Source: a virus. From it: a stretch of DNA of 33,711 nucleotides. Below the pieces are notes generated by a model. That model had not been told where the DNA came from, did not search any database, and worked only from the letters and a program-made list of their open reading frames with translations. Shown one piece after another: positions 23,515-31,299 of the stretch. Position 1 is the first letter of the stretch, and the number at the start of each line of letters is the position of its first letter. The stretch is taken from positions 1 through 33,711 of IMG/VR virus record IMGVR_UViG_3300007609_000924. One strand, given 5' to 3'. The position numbers were made by a program, and so were the translations under genes.

Positions 23515-23745
23515 ATGGAAAATATAAAATCATTGAATAAACATCAACATAAACATTGTTATGTATATACATTTTTACAAAAACATAAATATGGGCCTCA
23601 CCACGAACAAATACCATATAATTTATTAACTGATATATCAGGCCATTCAAATATACAAAATAAAAAATGGCTAGAACAAGGGTTAAGAATGGCATACGGA
23701 TATCTGCCTAAATCAGTAAAATTTCAATATGACAAATATAAATGA
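23515..23745 (+). CDS. uncharacterised small basic protein
   Basis: 76 aa, rich in His and Lys (NKHQHKHCYVYTFLQKHKYGPHHEQIPYNLL). The second half reads GHSNIQNKKWLEQGLRMAYGYLPKSVKFQYDKYK. No motif named. It overlaps the following SLOG-like gene by four bases (ATGA), so it is probably translated. Possible nucleic-acid binding from its charge; nothing more can be said. Confidence 0.6.
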   Translation: MENIKSLNKHQHKHCYVYTFLQKHKYGPHHEQIPYNLLTDISGHSNIQNKKWLEQGLRMAYGYLPKSVKFQYDKYK

Positions 23746-24143
23746 AAATAGGACTTATAGGAAATACCAATTGGCAAAATAAAAGAAAGATACGGGATAT
23801 ATTATTTGAATTAAAACGTAGATTCGGGGATGATTTAATTGTAGTCGGCGGCGGCGGTAAGGAAGGTGCAAATTACATGATAAAAAAATTTGCATTGGAA
23901 TTTAATATAACATATCAAGAATATAATCCATCTTTTTCTGGAAAGAATTTATATTCAATGATGCCAGAATCATATTATGGAAAAAAATATCATTTTAGTC
24001 AATTACATCACAGAATGAAATTGCTCGTTAAGAACTGCGATCGAGTTATGATTATAACTAACGAAACAAAATTAGATCCAGTTTTAAAGACTGCTTATAA
24101 TGAATCAAAAAAATGTAAAATTCCGATCGTTTTATTAGGATAA
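23742..24143 (+). CDS. divergent SLOG/DUF2493-like protein
   Basis: 133 aa. MKIGLIGNTNWQNK, VVGGGGKEGANYMIKKFALEFN (about 37-58) and RVMIITNETKLDPVLKTAYNESKKCKIPIVLL have the three blocks of the SLOG Rossmann fold: first strand-loop, GG(A/N)GA-type nucleotide loop, and the final NxTxG-like/strand region. The middle insertion ESYYGKKYHFSQLHHRMKLLVKNC is not typical of DUF2493. Compared with the protein at 7806 it is a separate lineage. Ligand unknown. Confidence 0.66.
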   Translation: MKIGLIGNTNWQNKRKIRDILFELKRRFGDDLIVVGGGGKEGANYMIKKFALEFNITYQEYNPSFSGKNLYSMMPESYYGKKYHFSQLHHRMKLLVKNCDRVMIITNETKLDPVLKTAYNESKKCKIPIVLLG

Positions 24144-24159
24144 AATATTTATAATAAAG
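24144..24159 (+). promoter_or_regulatory. candidate late-type promoter motif
   Basis: AATATTTATAATAAAG, containing TATAAT (24150-24155) and the TATTTAT core shared with 30964. It lies in the 32 bp gap before the first gene of the glycosyltransferase module. No TTG is found 20 nt upstream. Confidence 0.38.
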
Positions 24160-24175
24160 TTATAAAACATAGTTT

Positions 24176-25642
24176 ATGTCAAAGTTACAAAAAATATCAA
24201 AGAAAAAGAAAATCTTATTACTCTCAGATGATCTGCGACTTCCTAGTGGAATTGGAACTATAAGCAAAGAAATTGTATTAAATACAGTTAGTCATTATGA
24301 TTGGATTCAATTGGGAGCTGCACAAGAACACCCGGAAAAAGGTAAAGGTGTTGATTTATCTCAACAAATACAAAAAGAAACGGGTATCGTAGATGCCGAT
24401 GTTAAAATTGTACCGTGGAGTGGGTATGGTGATCGTAATATTTTAATGTCATTATTAAATGCAGAAAAACCAGACGCCATTATGCATTTCACAGATCCAA
24501 GATATTGGACGTGGTTATATGCATTGGAGCATGAAATAAAAACAACGTATAATATTCCGATTATATATTATTCAATATGGGATGATTTGCCGTATCCCAT
24601 GTGGAACGCGCCATATTATGCAAGTTGTGATTTAATTATGGGAATTAGCAAACAATCTGATAATATACATCGAGAAGTACTTCAACAAAATGGTTATTCG
24701 GTATTTGATGCTGACAGTGAGTCGCCCAGGACATTAAAGTGTAATGAAACGATAACCGGGTTCGTCCCACATGGATTAAATCATAACATGTTTAAGCCGA
24801 TAGATAAAAATGATGAATTATACCAAAAAATGTATAATGATATCAAAGTGAAACACGATGTAGATTTCATAGTTTTATGGAATAATCGAAATATAAGAAG
24901 GAAACAACCGGGAGATGTAATTTTAGCATTCAATGAATTTAGAAAAAGATTATCAGCTGAAGATCAAAAGCGAGTAGCATTGTTAATGCACACGACAATT
25001 GTAGATCCAAATGGTACGGATTTAAGGGCCGTTTATGAAGCAGTTGCCCCTGAATGTAAAATTATATTTTCTGAACATAAATTACCAATAGCAGAACTTA
25101 ATGCATTATATAATGTAGCAGATGTTGTTGTTAACATTGCTAGCAATGAAGGATGGGGTCTAAGTTCAACCGAGGCAATGTTAGCAGGCAGACCAATTAT
25201 TAATAATGTTACTGGCGGATTACAAGACCAATGCGGCTTCACAGACGAAAATGGAAAGTGGATTCAATTTGACGGTACATTTACTAGCAATCACACAAGA
25301 AAATATTCATTACATGGAAGATGGGTTCAGCCAGTATTCCCGTCAAATAGATCATTACAAGGATCACCACAGACGCCATATATATTTGACGATCGATGCA
25401 AATTCGAAGATGTTGCCCGAGCAATCTACACATGGTGGAACACTACAGCTGAATTACGAACCAAATTTGGTTTAGAAGGCCGAGAATTCTGCCTGAAACA
25501 TGATTTAACTGCCGAAAAAATGGGTAAAAAGATGATCAAATTAATCGATCAATTATTTGAATATAAACCAAATGTAGCAACACCGTATACGATAGAAAAT
25601 ATTGAATCAACAAGTTACAAAAATATAGGAATAACACAATGA
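24176..25642 (+). CDS. GT4-type glycosyltransferase
   Basis: 488 aa GT-B fold enzyme. N-terminal KILLLSDDLRLPSGIGTISKEIV is the acceptor-side glycine loop; the donor domain has FIVLWNNRNIRRKQPGDVILAF, the KIIFSEHKLPIAELNALYNVADVVVN linker, and the EX7E motif E325-E333 in NEGWGLSSTEAMLAGRPII, then GGLQDQCGF. About 100 residues after the core form a longer C-terminal domain. The gene overlaps the next glycosyltransferase by four bases (ATGA). The acceptor is unknown: host surface glycan, virion protein or modified DNA base are options. Confidence 0.88.
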   Translation: MSKLQKISKKKKILLLSDDLRLPSGIGTISKEIVLNTVSHYDWIQLGAAQEHPEKGKGVDLSQQIQKETGIVDADVKIVPWSGYGDRNILMSLLNAEKPDAIMHFTDPRYWTWLYALEHEIKTTYNIPIIYYSIWDDLPYPMWNAPYYASCDLIMGISKQSDNIHREVLQQNGYSVFDADSESPRTLKCNETITGFVPHGLNHNMFKPIDKNDELYQKMYNDIKVKHDVDFIVLWNNRNIRRKQPGDVILAFNEFRKRLSAEDQKRVALLMHTTIVDPNGTDLRAVYEAVAPECKIIFSEHKLPIAELNALYNVADVVVNIASNEGWGLSSTEAMLAGRPIINNVTGGLQDQCGFTDENGKWIQFDGTFTSNHTRKYSLHGRWVQPVFPSNRSLQGSPQTPYIFDDRCKFEDVARAIYTWWNTTAELRTKFGLEGREFCLKHDLTAEKMGKKMIKLIDQLFEYKPNVATPYTIENIESTSYKNIGITQ

Positions 25643-26910
25643 GAAATGTAATTATAGCATCGCCATTAGCAACACAGAGTGGTTACGGACACCATGCTCG
25701 AGAATTCATAACAAATGCCATGGAACTCATGGCTGATGATTGGGACATTAAATTGATATCGATGCCATGGGGGTCAACACCATTTACATACCCAATACCA
25801 TTACATTGGCAACCTAAAATGATAGGGCTCCCATTAAAAGAACAGCCGGATATATGGGTACAAATAACAGTGCCCAATGAATTTCAGGCAGTTGGAAAAT
25901 ATAATATTGGTGTTACTGCTGGCACTGAAGGGGATGAATGTCCAGCTGAATGGATTGAAAGCATAAATAAAATGCAACTGATAATCGTTCCTAGCAATTT
26001 TACCAAAAATGTATTTGAATCAACTGCTAAAAAACATGGGTTGACGTTGCAATGCAAAATACAAGTTATTTCAGAATATTTCCGAAAAGAAGTATATAAT
26101 AATAAAGATATAGAAAAATCAGTACCAGAATTAGACGATATTCAAGAATCATTTTGTTTTCTGGCAGTCGGACATTGGTTAACTGGCCAATTGGGGGAAG
26201 ATCGAAAAAATTTATCAGGATTGATCTATACGTTCTTTGATACCTATAAAAATAAATCAAATACACCTGCATTAATTTTAAAAACATCAGGCGCTACATA
26301 CAGTGTAACAGATAAATGGGAAATAAAACGTCGTATAACACAAATACAGCAGCTATTTAAGCATGTTAAGCTCCCTAGGGTATATCTTTTACATGGAGAT
26401 TTAACAGACAGCCAAATGAATGCGTTATACAATCACAACAAAGTCAAAGCCATGGTTTCATTTCTCAAAGCAGAAGGATTTGGAAGACCATTATTAGAAT
26501 TTGCAACTACAGGCAAACCAATCATGGCTCCATATTATTCAGGACCAACTGACTTTTTAAATGAAGAATTTATATGCAAATTACCTGGAGGATTAACGCC
26601 GATTCATAAATCAGCACAAAATCAATTTTTAATTGATGGTGCGAAATGGTTTACTGTTGACTACAAATATGCCGGTAAAATGTTTAAAGAAATACAAAAA
26701 AATTATAAAAAGTGGTTAACTATAGGTAAACGTCAAAGATATCATGTTAACACTAACTTCACAAAAGAAGCAATTCAAAAACAATACGAATTGGTATTTA
26801 AACAAATTGTAGTTGACACCAATTCGATACCGCATCAAATGGAATTGAAACTTCCGAAACTAGATCTACCTAAATTAAGTTTACCAAAATTAGAAAAGGT
26901 TGGAAAATAA
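25639..26910 (+). CDS. GT4-type glycosyltransferase with LPKL-repeat tail
   Basis: 423 aa. ASPLATQSGYGHHAREF (9-25) is the N-terminal loop; NIGVTAGTEGDECPAEWIESI and IIVPSNFTKNVFEST match GT-B N-domains; the donor domain has PRVYLLHGDLTDSQMNALYN and the EX7E motif E279-E287 in AEGFGRPLLEFATTGKPIM. The last 25 residues contain LPKL three times (KLPKLDLPKLSLPKLEK), an unusual periodic tail. Start is the ATGA overlap with the upstream enzyme; an AGGA element lies eight bases before. The two adjacent enzymes probably act in one pathway. Confidence 0.86.
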   Translation: MRNVIIASPLATQSGYGHHAREFITNAMELMADDWDIKLISMPWGSTPFTYPIPLHWQPKMIGLPLKEQPDIWVQITVPNEFQAVGKYNIGVTAGTEGDECPAEWIESINKMQLIIVPSNFTKNVFESTAKKHGLTLQCKIQVISEYFRKEVYNNKDIEKSVPELDDIQESFCFLAVGHWLTGQLGEDRKNLSGLIYTFFDTYKNKSNTPALILKTSGATYSVTDKWEIKRRITQIQQLFKHVKLPRVYLLHGDLTDSQMNALYNHNKVKAMVSFLKAEGFGRPLLEFATTGKPIMAPYYSGPTDFLNEEFICKLPGGLTPIHKSAQNQFLIDGAKWFTVDYKYAGKMFKEIQKNYKKWLTIGKRQRYHVNTNFTKEAIQKQYELVFKQIVVDTNSIPHQMELKLPKLDLPKLSLPKLEKVGK

Positions 26911-26928
26911 CACATATTTTTATATTAT
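26900..26928 (+). promoter_or_regulatory. candidate promoter (TTGGAA-20-TATTAT)
   Basis: TTG at 26900-26902 (in the last codons of the upstream gene), 20 nt, TATTAT at 26923-26928 running on into TATAAT. It precedes the small genes at 26949 and 27201 and the GT2/sulfotransferase group. Confidence 0.5.
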
Positions 26929-26948
26929 AATAAGTATAAAATAAAGGT

Positions 26949-27194
26949 ATGACAGAAAATGAAATTAAATTATTAGGGTTTGAAAAACAAGAAGATAATG
27001 ATGGAGTTACCCCATTCCATTACTATACATATAAAATAGCAAATGGTTTTGAATTTATTTCATGTGCTAATGATGAGGTAAATGAAGGTGAATGGTATGT
27101 TGATTTTTTTGATTCAGACCCAACCATCCGATTCATCCAATTTTCAGAAGTACAGACATTAATTAATATGTTAGAAAAACGTGTAATAAAATAA
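26949..27194 (+). CDS. uncharacterised small acidic protein
   Basis: 81 aa. MTENEIKLLGFEKQEDNDG..PFHYYTYKIANGFEFISCANDEVNEGEWYVDFFDSDPTIRFIQFSEVQTLINMLEKRVIK. The alternating pattern suggests a beta-rich core with a closing helix (SEVQTLINMLEK). Such small proteins are frequent in Bacteroidota prophages and phages, but I cannot name this one. It has an ATAAAGG leader five bases before the ATG and is separated from the next gene by six bases. Confidence 0.68.
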   Translation: MTENEIKLLGFEKQEDNDGVTPFHYYTYKIANGFEFISCANDEVNEGEWYVDFFDSDPTIRFIQFSEVQTLINMLEKRVIK

Positions 27195-27200
27195 AAAGTT

Positions 27201-27332
27201 ATGGAAACATTTAGCACAACCCCACCACCAAAAAGTATAACATTAGGTGATATGTTAGAGTTTTGGACTCAGCGAGGTTCATTCAACGTTGAATTGTACC
27301 GCAGAATATCACAGATGAAAACTAGCAAATAG
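27201..27332 (+). CDS. short 43-residue protein
   Basis: ATG at 27201 in the AAAAAGTTATG context; stop TAG at 27330-27332 abuts the next gene's ATG at 27333. The peptide METFSTTPPPKSITLGDMLEFW continues TQRGSFNVELYRRISQMKTSK. A Pro-rich start is followed by one amphipathic helix. No homolog known to me. The start context and exact junction with the next gene support translation. Confidence 0.55.
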   Translation: METFSTTPPPKSITLGDMLEFWTQRGSFNVELYRRISQMKTSK

Positions 27333-27968
27333 ATGAAGATATCCTATGGTATAACGGTGTGTGATGAGCATGAGGAAATTCTGGTATTGTTGGAGTTTTT
27401 GAAAAAAAATATAGATAATGAGGATGAAATTGTTGTGGTTTATGATCAAAATAGAGTTACTGGAGAGGTAATGATGGTGTTGGAGGAAAATTCCGAACAT
27501 ATTTCATATTATCCATTTGATTTCCAACAAAACTTTCTAGAAAACAAAAACTACTTAAATGCCAAATGTACTGGTGATTATATATTTCAATTAGATAGTG
27601 ATGAAACACCTTCCTTGCCCCTAATAATACATTTAAAACAAATATTAGAGGAAAACAGCGTTGATTTGTTAATCACTCCCCGTAAAAATATTGTTAAAGG
27701 TTTAACCCAAGAACATATTCAAAAATGGGGGTGGCAAGTAAATGAACACGGTTGGGTGAATTTTCCGGATGCCCAAAAACGCATCTACAAAAACGATCCT
27801 AAAATACAATGGACAGGCCATCAGGTTCATGGAATGGTAACAGGATATGAAACGTATGCTGCTTTACCTATGGCGGAGGATTGGTGTATTATCCATAATA
27901 AGAAAATACAACGTCAAGAGGCACAAAATGATAGGTACGATAAAATAGAAAAAGGACAATTAAAATGA
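27333..27968 (+). CDS. GT2-family glycosyltransferase-like protein
   Basis: 211 aa GT-A fold. MKISYGITVCDEHEEILVLLEFL is the first strand and helix, DEIVVVYDQN the second strand, and YIFQLDSDETPS (84-95) carries the DXD-like metal site (D88, D90). WGWQVNEHGWVNFPDAQKRIYKN and WTGHQVHGMV follow. It lacks a transmembrane tail. The first 170 bases use GAG, GTG and TTG codons far more than the A-ending codons of neighbours, which suggests recent acquisition from a different genome. No Shine-Dalgarno visible. Confidence 0.8.
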   Translation: MKISYGITVCDEHEEILVLLEFLKKNIDNEDEIVVVYDQNRVTGEVMMVLEENSEHISYYPFDFQQNFLENKNYLNAKCTGDYIFQLDSDETPSLPLIIHLKQILEENSVDLLITPRKNIVKGLTQEHIQKWGWQVNEHGWVNFPDAQKRIYKNDPKIQWTGHQVHGMVTGYETYAALPMAEDWCIIHNKKIQRQEAQNDRYDKIEKGQLK

Positions 27969-28004
27969 TAAACAAGAAAGACAAAACGAAATGTATAGTA
28001 AGTT

Positions 28005-28532
28005 ATGAAAAAAATTTATATTACGGGTTGCGCTAAAACAGGAACAACTCTAGTTAGAAGATTATTTAATGCTTTTGAATTAAAAGTATATAATTTTAAA
28101 GAAATTTCTTTAAAAAATTTTTTAGATTCTGATTTTAATGTAGGCAAAAGAACTCATGATACTATATTTTCAAATTCGTTATCCCCATCCCAGATTCAAA
28201 GTCAGTTAAAATTAATAAAAAATATAAATGTTATAAATGTAACAAGAAATAAAGAAGATGTATTAAAATCTGATGGGGGCTGGGTAAAAGAATCTAGATA
28301 TAATAGTTGTTTAGATCAAGCTAAAAAATATTCTTCATATATTAATTATACTATAAAATATGAAAATTTGTTACTCGACCCAAATCTAATCCAAGAAGAA
28401 ATAGCAGATAAATTAAATTTAAAAATACTTTATAAATGGGACACATATCCTTCATTTATTAATTTAGAAGAAGAAAATCAATCCACTCTTAAAGGAATCT
28501 ATAAATTAAGATCTATAGGAGAACCTAAATAA
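28005..28532 (+). CDS. sulfotransferase-like protein
   Basis: 175 aa. The N-terminus KIYITGCAKTGTTLVRRLF (3-21) is the 5'-phosphosulfate-binding P-loop of PAPS-dependent sulfotransferases (KTGTT); INVTRNKEDVLKS (77-89) matches the 3'-phosphate-binding block with R81 and S89; KYENLLLDPNLIQEEIADKLNL is the usual downstream helix pair. It is shorter than cellular enzymes (250-350 aa), but the core is complete. Located among glycosyltransferases it could sulfate a sugar. The gene is more AT-rich than its surroundings. An AGTAAGTTATG context precedes the start. Confidence 0.72.
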   Translation: MKKIYITGCAKTGTTLVRRLFNAFELKVYNFKEISLKNFLDSDFNVGKRTHDTIFSNSLSPSQIQSQLKLIKNINVINVTRNKEDVLKSDGGWVKESRYNSCLDQAKKYSSYINYTIKYENLLLDPNLIQEEIADKLNLKILYKWDTYPSFINLEEENQSTLKGIYKLRSIGEPK

Positions 28533-28550
28533 ATTTTATACTAAAACAAA

Positions 28551-29267
28551 ATGGAAAAACTACTTTGTATCATACCTGCTTATAACACAGAAAAATACAT
28601 AGAAGGAACAATAGAGTCAGTATTACAACAAGAAAATGTTAATTTACATTTATGTATTATAGACGACTGTTCTACTGATAATACTTTTAATGTTATAGAC
28701 AAATATACCAGTTATGAAAATGTCACTATATTACAAAATGAGATAAACCGCGGAACATATTATTCGCAAAATAGAGGATTAGAATTACTTAAAAGTGGTT
28801 CATACACTCACTTTACAATACATGGATCTGACGATATATCAGTAATTAATAGATACCGTATCATGTTAGATATGTTTGATAATAATGTTTATTTTGTTCC
28901 AACTGTTTATATGAGATTAGATGAACGGTATTTTACTAGTAATAATATAAATTACGAAATGGGATTATTACATAATGGATTGGGTAATGGCATTGGTGTT
29001 TACCGTACGGAGATTTTTAATAATATTGGATATTATGATAATTCTAGATTCGGCGCTGATACAGATTATTATTTTAGAGCAACCGGTTGGTGTAAATTGC
29101 ATAAAAAAAACTATAATGTATGTAATGAAATTCTATATATAGCACGAGAAAGAAGTGATAGGTTAGCAAAAACTCATACGGATCGAAGTGCATATATTCA
29201 AAAAATTAATAATGATATAAATGATATGACTCACAGTAAAAACTTTTATAGAAATAAATTTAAATAG
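28551..29267 (+). CDS. GT2-family glycosyltransferase
   Basis: 238 aa. Textbook GT2 N-terminus: LLCIIPAYNTEKYIEGTIESVL, then LCIIDDCSTDNTF (34-46) with DDCSTD, NRGTYYSQNRGLELL, and the metal-binding HGSDD (91-95; D94, D95). Later GNGIGVYRTEIFNNIGYYDNSRFGADTDYYFRA fits the acceptor side (ADTDY with acidic catalytic-base candidates). No membrane anchor. It is followed after one base by a broken ORF resembling another glycosyltransferase start. Confidence 0.9.
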   Translation: MEKLLCIIPAYNTEKYIEGTIESVLQQENVNLHLCIIDDCSTDNTFNVIDKYTSYENVTILQNEINRGTYYSQNRGLELLKSGSYTHFTIHGSDDISVINRYRIMLDMFDNNVYFVPTVYMRLDERYFTSNNINYEMGLLHNGLGNGIGVYRTEIFNNIGYYDNSRFGADTDYYFRATGWCKLHKKNYNVCNEILYIARERSDRLAKTHTDRSAYIQKINNDINDMTHSKNFYRNKFK

Positions 29268-29268
29268 A

Positions 29269-29358
29269 ATGTCTAAACTAGTAGTATATACCGCTTTATT
29301 TACATCTGACATAGAATATGTCTACGGAACATTACCGGAATATGAAAATAATATATAG
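29269..29358 (+). pseudogene. truncated glycosyltransferase start, fragment 1
   Basis: 29 codons from an ATG one base after the previous stop: MSKLVVYTALFTSDIEYVYG then TLPEYENNI and TAG. KLVVYTALF.......LPEY resembles the N-terminal strand of the DUF616/TOD1-type glycosyltransferases, one of which (complete) lies at 29494. The absence of a following domain in any frame suggests a gene destroyed by deletion. Confidence 0.5.
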
Positions 29359-29482
29359 AATATCAGACGCTGGGTATAAAAAAATAAAACCAGACTACAT
29401 AAACAATGAAACATGTTTAAAAAATGACACGTGGAATCCGACAGTATGTGAAATATTAGACTGTCTTAAATGTATTATTTAG
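29342..29482 (+). pseudogene. truncated glycosyltransferase start, fragment 2
   Basis: 46 codons in another frame, overlapping fragment 1 by 17 bases: MKIIYRISDAGYKKIKPDYI, then NNETCLKNDTWNPTVCEILD and a short tail. The start MKIIYRISD.GY.K.KP.YI....CL is what I recall as the N-terminus of phage and bacterial glycosyltransferases of several hundred residues. The LKNDTWNPTVCEI part instead recalls the TDN..LKSDTW segment of DUF616-like proteins, so the ORF may be a chimera. Probably nonfunctional. Confidence 0.5.
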
Positions 29483-29493
29483 TAAAGTTAATA

Positions 29494-30180
29494 ATGAATA
29501 TAATAAATAAAATAACTATAGTCACTGCAGCGTACATTGGAAATGAGCGCGATAATGTTATATTATCTCCACAAAATACATACGATAATGTAGAATACAT
29601 CGTATATACAAATGATCCAACATTAAATGTACATCCATGGAAAACTATAGTAGATACGTCAATTGACGGAATGAGAATGTCAGCCAGGCATAAAAAAACA
29701 CAACTAGCAAAACTTCATCCTGATTCTACGTATTATATGTGGATAGATTCATATTTTAGAATAAACTCAGATCCTAATGAATTAATAAAAAAATATCTAG
29801 CAAATCATGACATTGTAGTATTACCACATCCAGAACGAAATAATATTATCGAAGAAGCTAATGTATTGTTACAATGGCAGCTAGAACAATCCAATGGCAT
29901 TCAAAAACAAATTGAATTCTATTATAAAGAACAGTACGTTCCTACATCATTATATGAAACAGGTATAATGATTCAACGAAATACCAGAAAAATTCGACAT
30001 ATGCAAGATTTATGGTGGACTCAATTACAGGATTATTGTATCCGAGATCAAATAAGTTTTCCATATGTTACATGGAAATTAGGAATTGGTATTAATACGT
30101 TCCCTGGTACTCATAGTACATCTGAATTACGAAAACAAAATAAACCGTGGTTGCCAATGTGGTATGAAGTTATAAAATAG
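29494..30180 (+). CDS. DUF616/TOD1-like glycosyltransferase
   Basis: 228 aa from ATG 29494 (an in-frame ATG at 29470 would add eight residues that overlap fragment 2). KITIVTAAYIGNERDN is the first strand; VEYIVYTNDPTLNVHPWKTIV, RMSARHKKTQLAKLHPDSTYYMWIDS (the WID motif with its Asp), NHDIVVLPHPERNNIIEEANVLL and DLWWTQLQDYCIRDQISFPYVTW follow in the order characteristic of the DUF616 family (TOD1/MUCI70 type): RHxK, WIDxxxxI, HPxRxxxxxEA, WW.....S/CxRDQxSF. Expected to be a glycosyltransferase with an unknown acceptor. Confidence 0.8.
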   Translation: MNIINKITIVTAAYIGNERDNVILSPQNTYDNVEYIVYTNDPTLNVHPWKTIVDTSIDGMRMSARHKKTQLAKLHPDSTYYMWIDSYFRINSDPNELIKKYLANHDIVVLPHPERNNIIEEANVLLQWQLEQSNGIQKQIEFYYKEQYVPTSLYETGIMIQRNTRKIRHMQDLWWTQLQDYCIRDQISFPYVTWKLGIGINTFPGTHSTSELRKQNKPWLPMWYEVIK

Positions 30181-30188
30181 AAAATAAT

Positions 30189-30944
30189 ATGATATCAGTA
30201 ATAATACCAACATATAAAAGCCCAGATATGCTTGATTTATGTTTACAGTCAGCAATACAAGGACAACAACACAAAAATCAAATAATAGTTGTGGTTGACG
30301 GGTTCTATGACCTAAATAAAGAGGTATTAGACCGATGGAAAGATTCAATTGATATATTGAACCTAGAAACAAATCAAGGCTTGTGCCGGGGAACTAATCT
30401 AGGTGTATACAATGCGAAGCATGAAAAGATACTAATAGTCAACGATGATAACGTGTTTCCTAGATTTTGGGATACCACATTGCTAGACGATTGGCAAACA
30501 GGATCAGTAATCAGCCCAAATCAAATTGAACCAACCCCAAGCATGTTTTCACAATTTATAATAGAAGACCTAGGACGTGATGCTAAAACATTTGATTTAG
30601 AAAAGTTTTGGTTGTTTGATTATCATTATGCTTCAGGTGATAAAACAGAAGAATGTGGATCAACACTGCCGATCTTCATGAGTAAAATAGACTATCTTCG
30701 TTTAGGAGGATGGGATGAAAACTATGAACTCGGAATGGTAGCGGATTGGGATTTCTTTTTGAAATGTCAATTATCCGGCCTCAAAATGATTCGCACATGG
30801 AATTGCCACTTCTATCACTTTGCATCTGCATCCACCAACGGAGAAGCTCGGCAACAAGCAGAACAACGAGGACATTCATATGCTCGGTATAAATGGGGTA
30901 TACATATAAAACACGACCTAAATAGCAATCTAAAATATATTTAA
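30189..30944 (+). CDS. GT2-family glycosyltransferase
   Basis: 251 aa. ISVIIPTYKSPDMLDLCLQSAI and QIIVVVDGF are the first strands; LETNQGLCRGTNLGVYNAKHEKILIVNDDNVF (59-90) contains the NxGxxxxxNxG loop and the DXD-like NDD (85-87). GGWDENYELGMVADWDFFLK (about 174-193) is the acceptor-side ED/DWDF motif. RTWNCHFYHFASAS gives the late His. Complete and probably active. It is the last gene of the glycosyltransferase module; the lysis cassette follows after a 56 bp gap. Confidence 0.9.
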   Translation: MISVIIPTYKSPDMLDLCLQSAIQGQQHKNQIIVVVDGFYDLNKEVLDRWKDSIDILNLETNQGLCRGTNLGVYNAKHEKILIVNDDNVFPRFWDTTLLDDWQTGSVISPNQIEPTPSMFSQFIIEDLGRDAKTFDLEKFWLFDYHYASGDKTEECGSTLPIFMSKIDYLRLGGWDENYELGMVADWDFFLKCQLSGLKMIRTWNCHFYHFASASTNGEARQQAEQRGHSYARYKWGIHIKHDLNSNLKYI

Positions 30945-30963
30945 TAGTTTTCTGTTATAGCTC

Positions 30964-30983
30964 AATATTTATAGATAAATAAT
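30964..30983 (+). promoter_or_regulatory. candidate late-type promoter motif before lysis genes
   Basis: AATATTTATAGATAAATAAT: an AT palindrome (TATTTAT-AG-ATAAATA) 17 bases before the start of the holin-like gene. It shares its core with 14947, 15559 and 33115. Confidence 0.45.
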
Positions 30984-31000
30984 CTATAAGAAAGCGAAAT

Positions 31001-31294
31001 ATGAAATTTTTCAAAGACATCCTCAAGGAAACTGACAAAATTACAAATGAGAATAAATTTTCACAGGGCCGAGTATATCTTTTAGTTGCAATCATTGCAT
31101 ATTATTTAACTTTAGGCATACTGGTAGTGGCTGGGATGCAAAAAAGTAATGACATAGATCTAAGTAAATTCCGAATCGTAGTGGATGCTCTAGAATTTGC
31201 ATTAGTATTATTTGGCGGATATGTTTTAGGAGGCAAAATTGTTGATATATTTAAAATTATACGGCCTACTAATAACCAAAAATTAAATCAGTAA
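31001..31294 (+). CDS. holin-like small membrane protein
   Basis: 97 aa with a charged N-terminus (MKFFKDILKETDKITNENKFSQGR), two hydrophobic segments (about 25-45, VYLLVAIIAYYLTLGILVVAG; and 63-82, ALEFALVLFGGYVLGGKIVDIF) and a polar C-terminus. The gene is five bases upstream of the endolysin, the normal place for a holin or a lysis regulator. No family named. Two holin-like genes flank the endolysin, so one may be the antiholin. Confidence 0.62.
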   Translation: MKFFKDILKETDKITNENKFSQGRVYLLVAIIAYYLTLGILVVAGMQKSNDIDLSKFRIVVDALEFALVLFGGYVLGGKIVDIFKIIRPTNNQKLNQ

Positions 31295-31299
31295 TATAA

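Noticed and set aside
27965-28036. 23-codon ORF overlapping the sulfotransferase start
   Set aside because: No homology, no ribosome-binding sequence, and most of it lies within the next gene.
28551-30944. Host-type capsule operon (prophage or bacterial island)
   Set aside because: The glycosyltransferase genes lie between phage replication and lysis genes on the same strand, with no flippase, polymerase or integrase.
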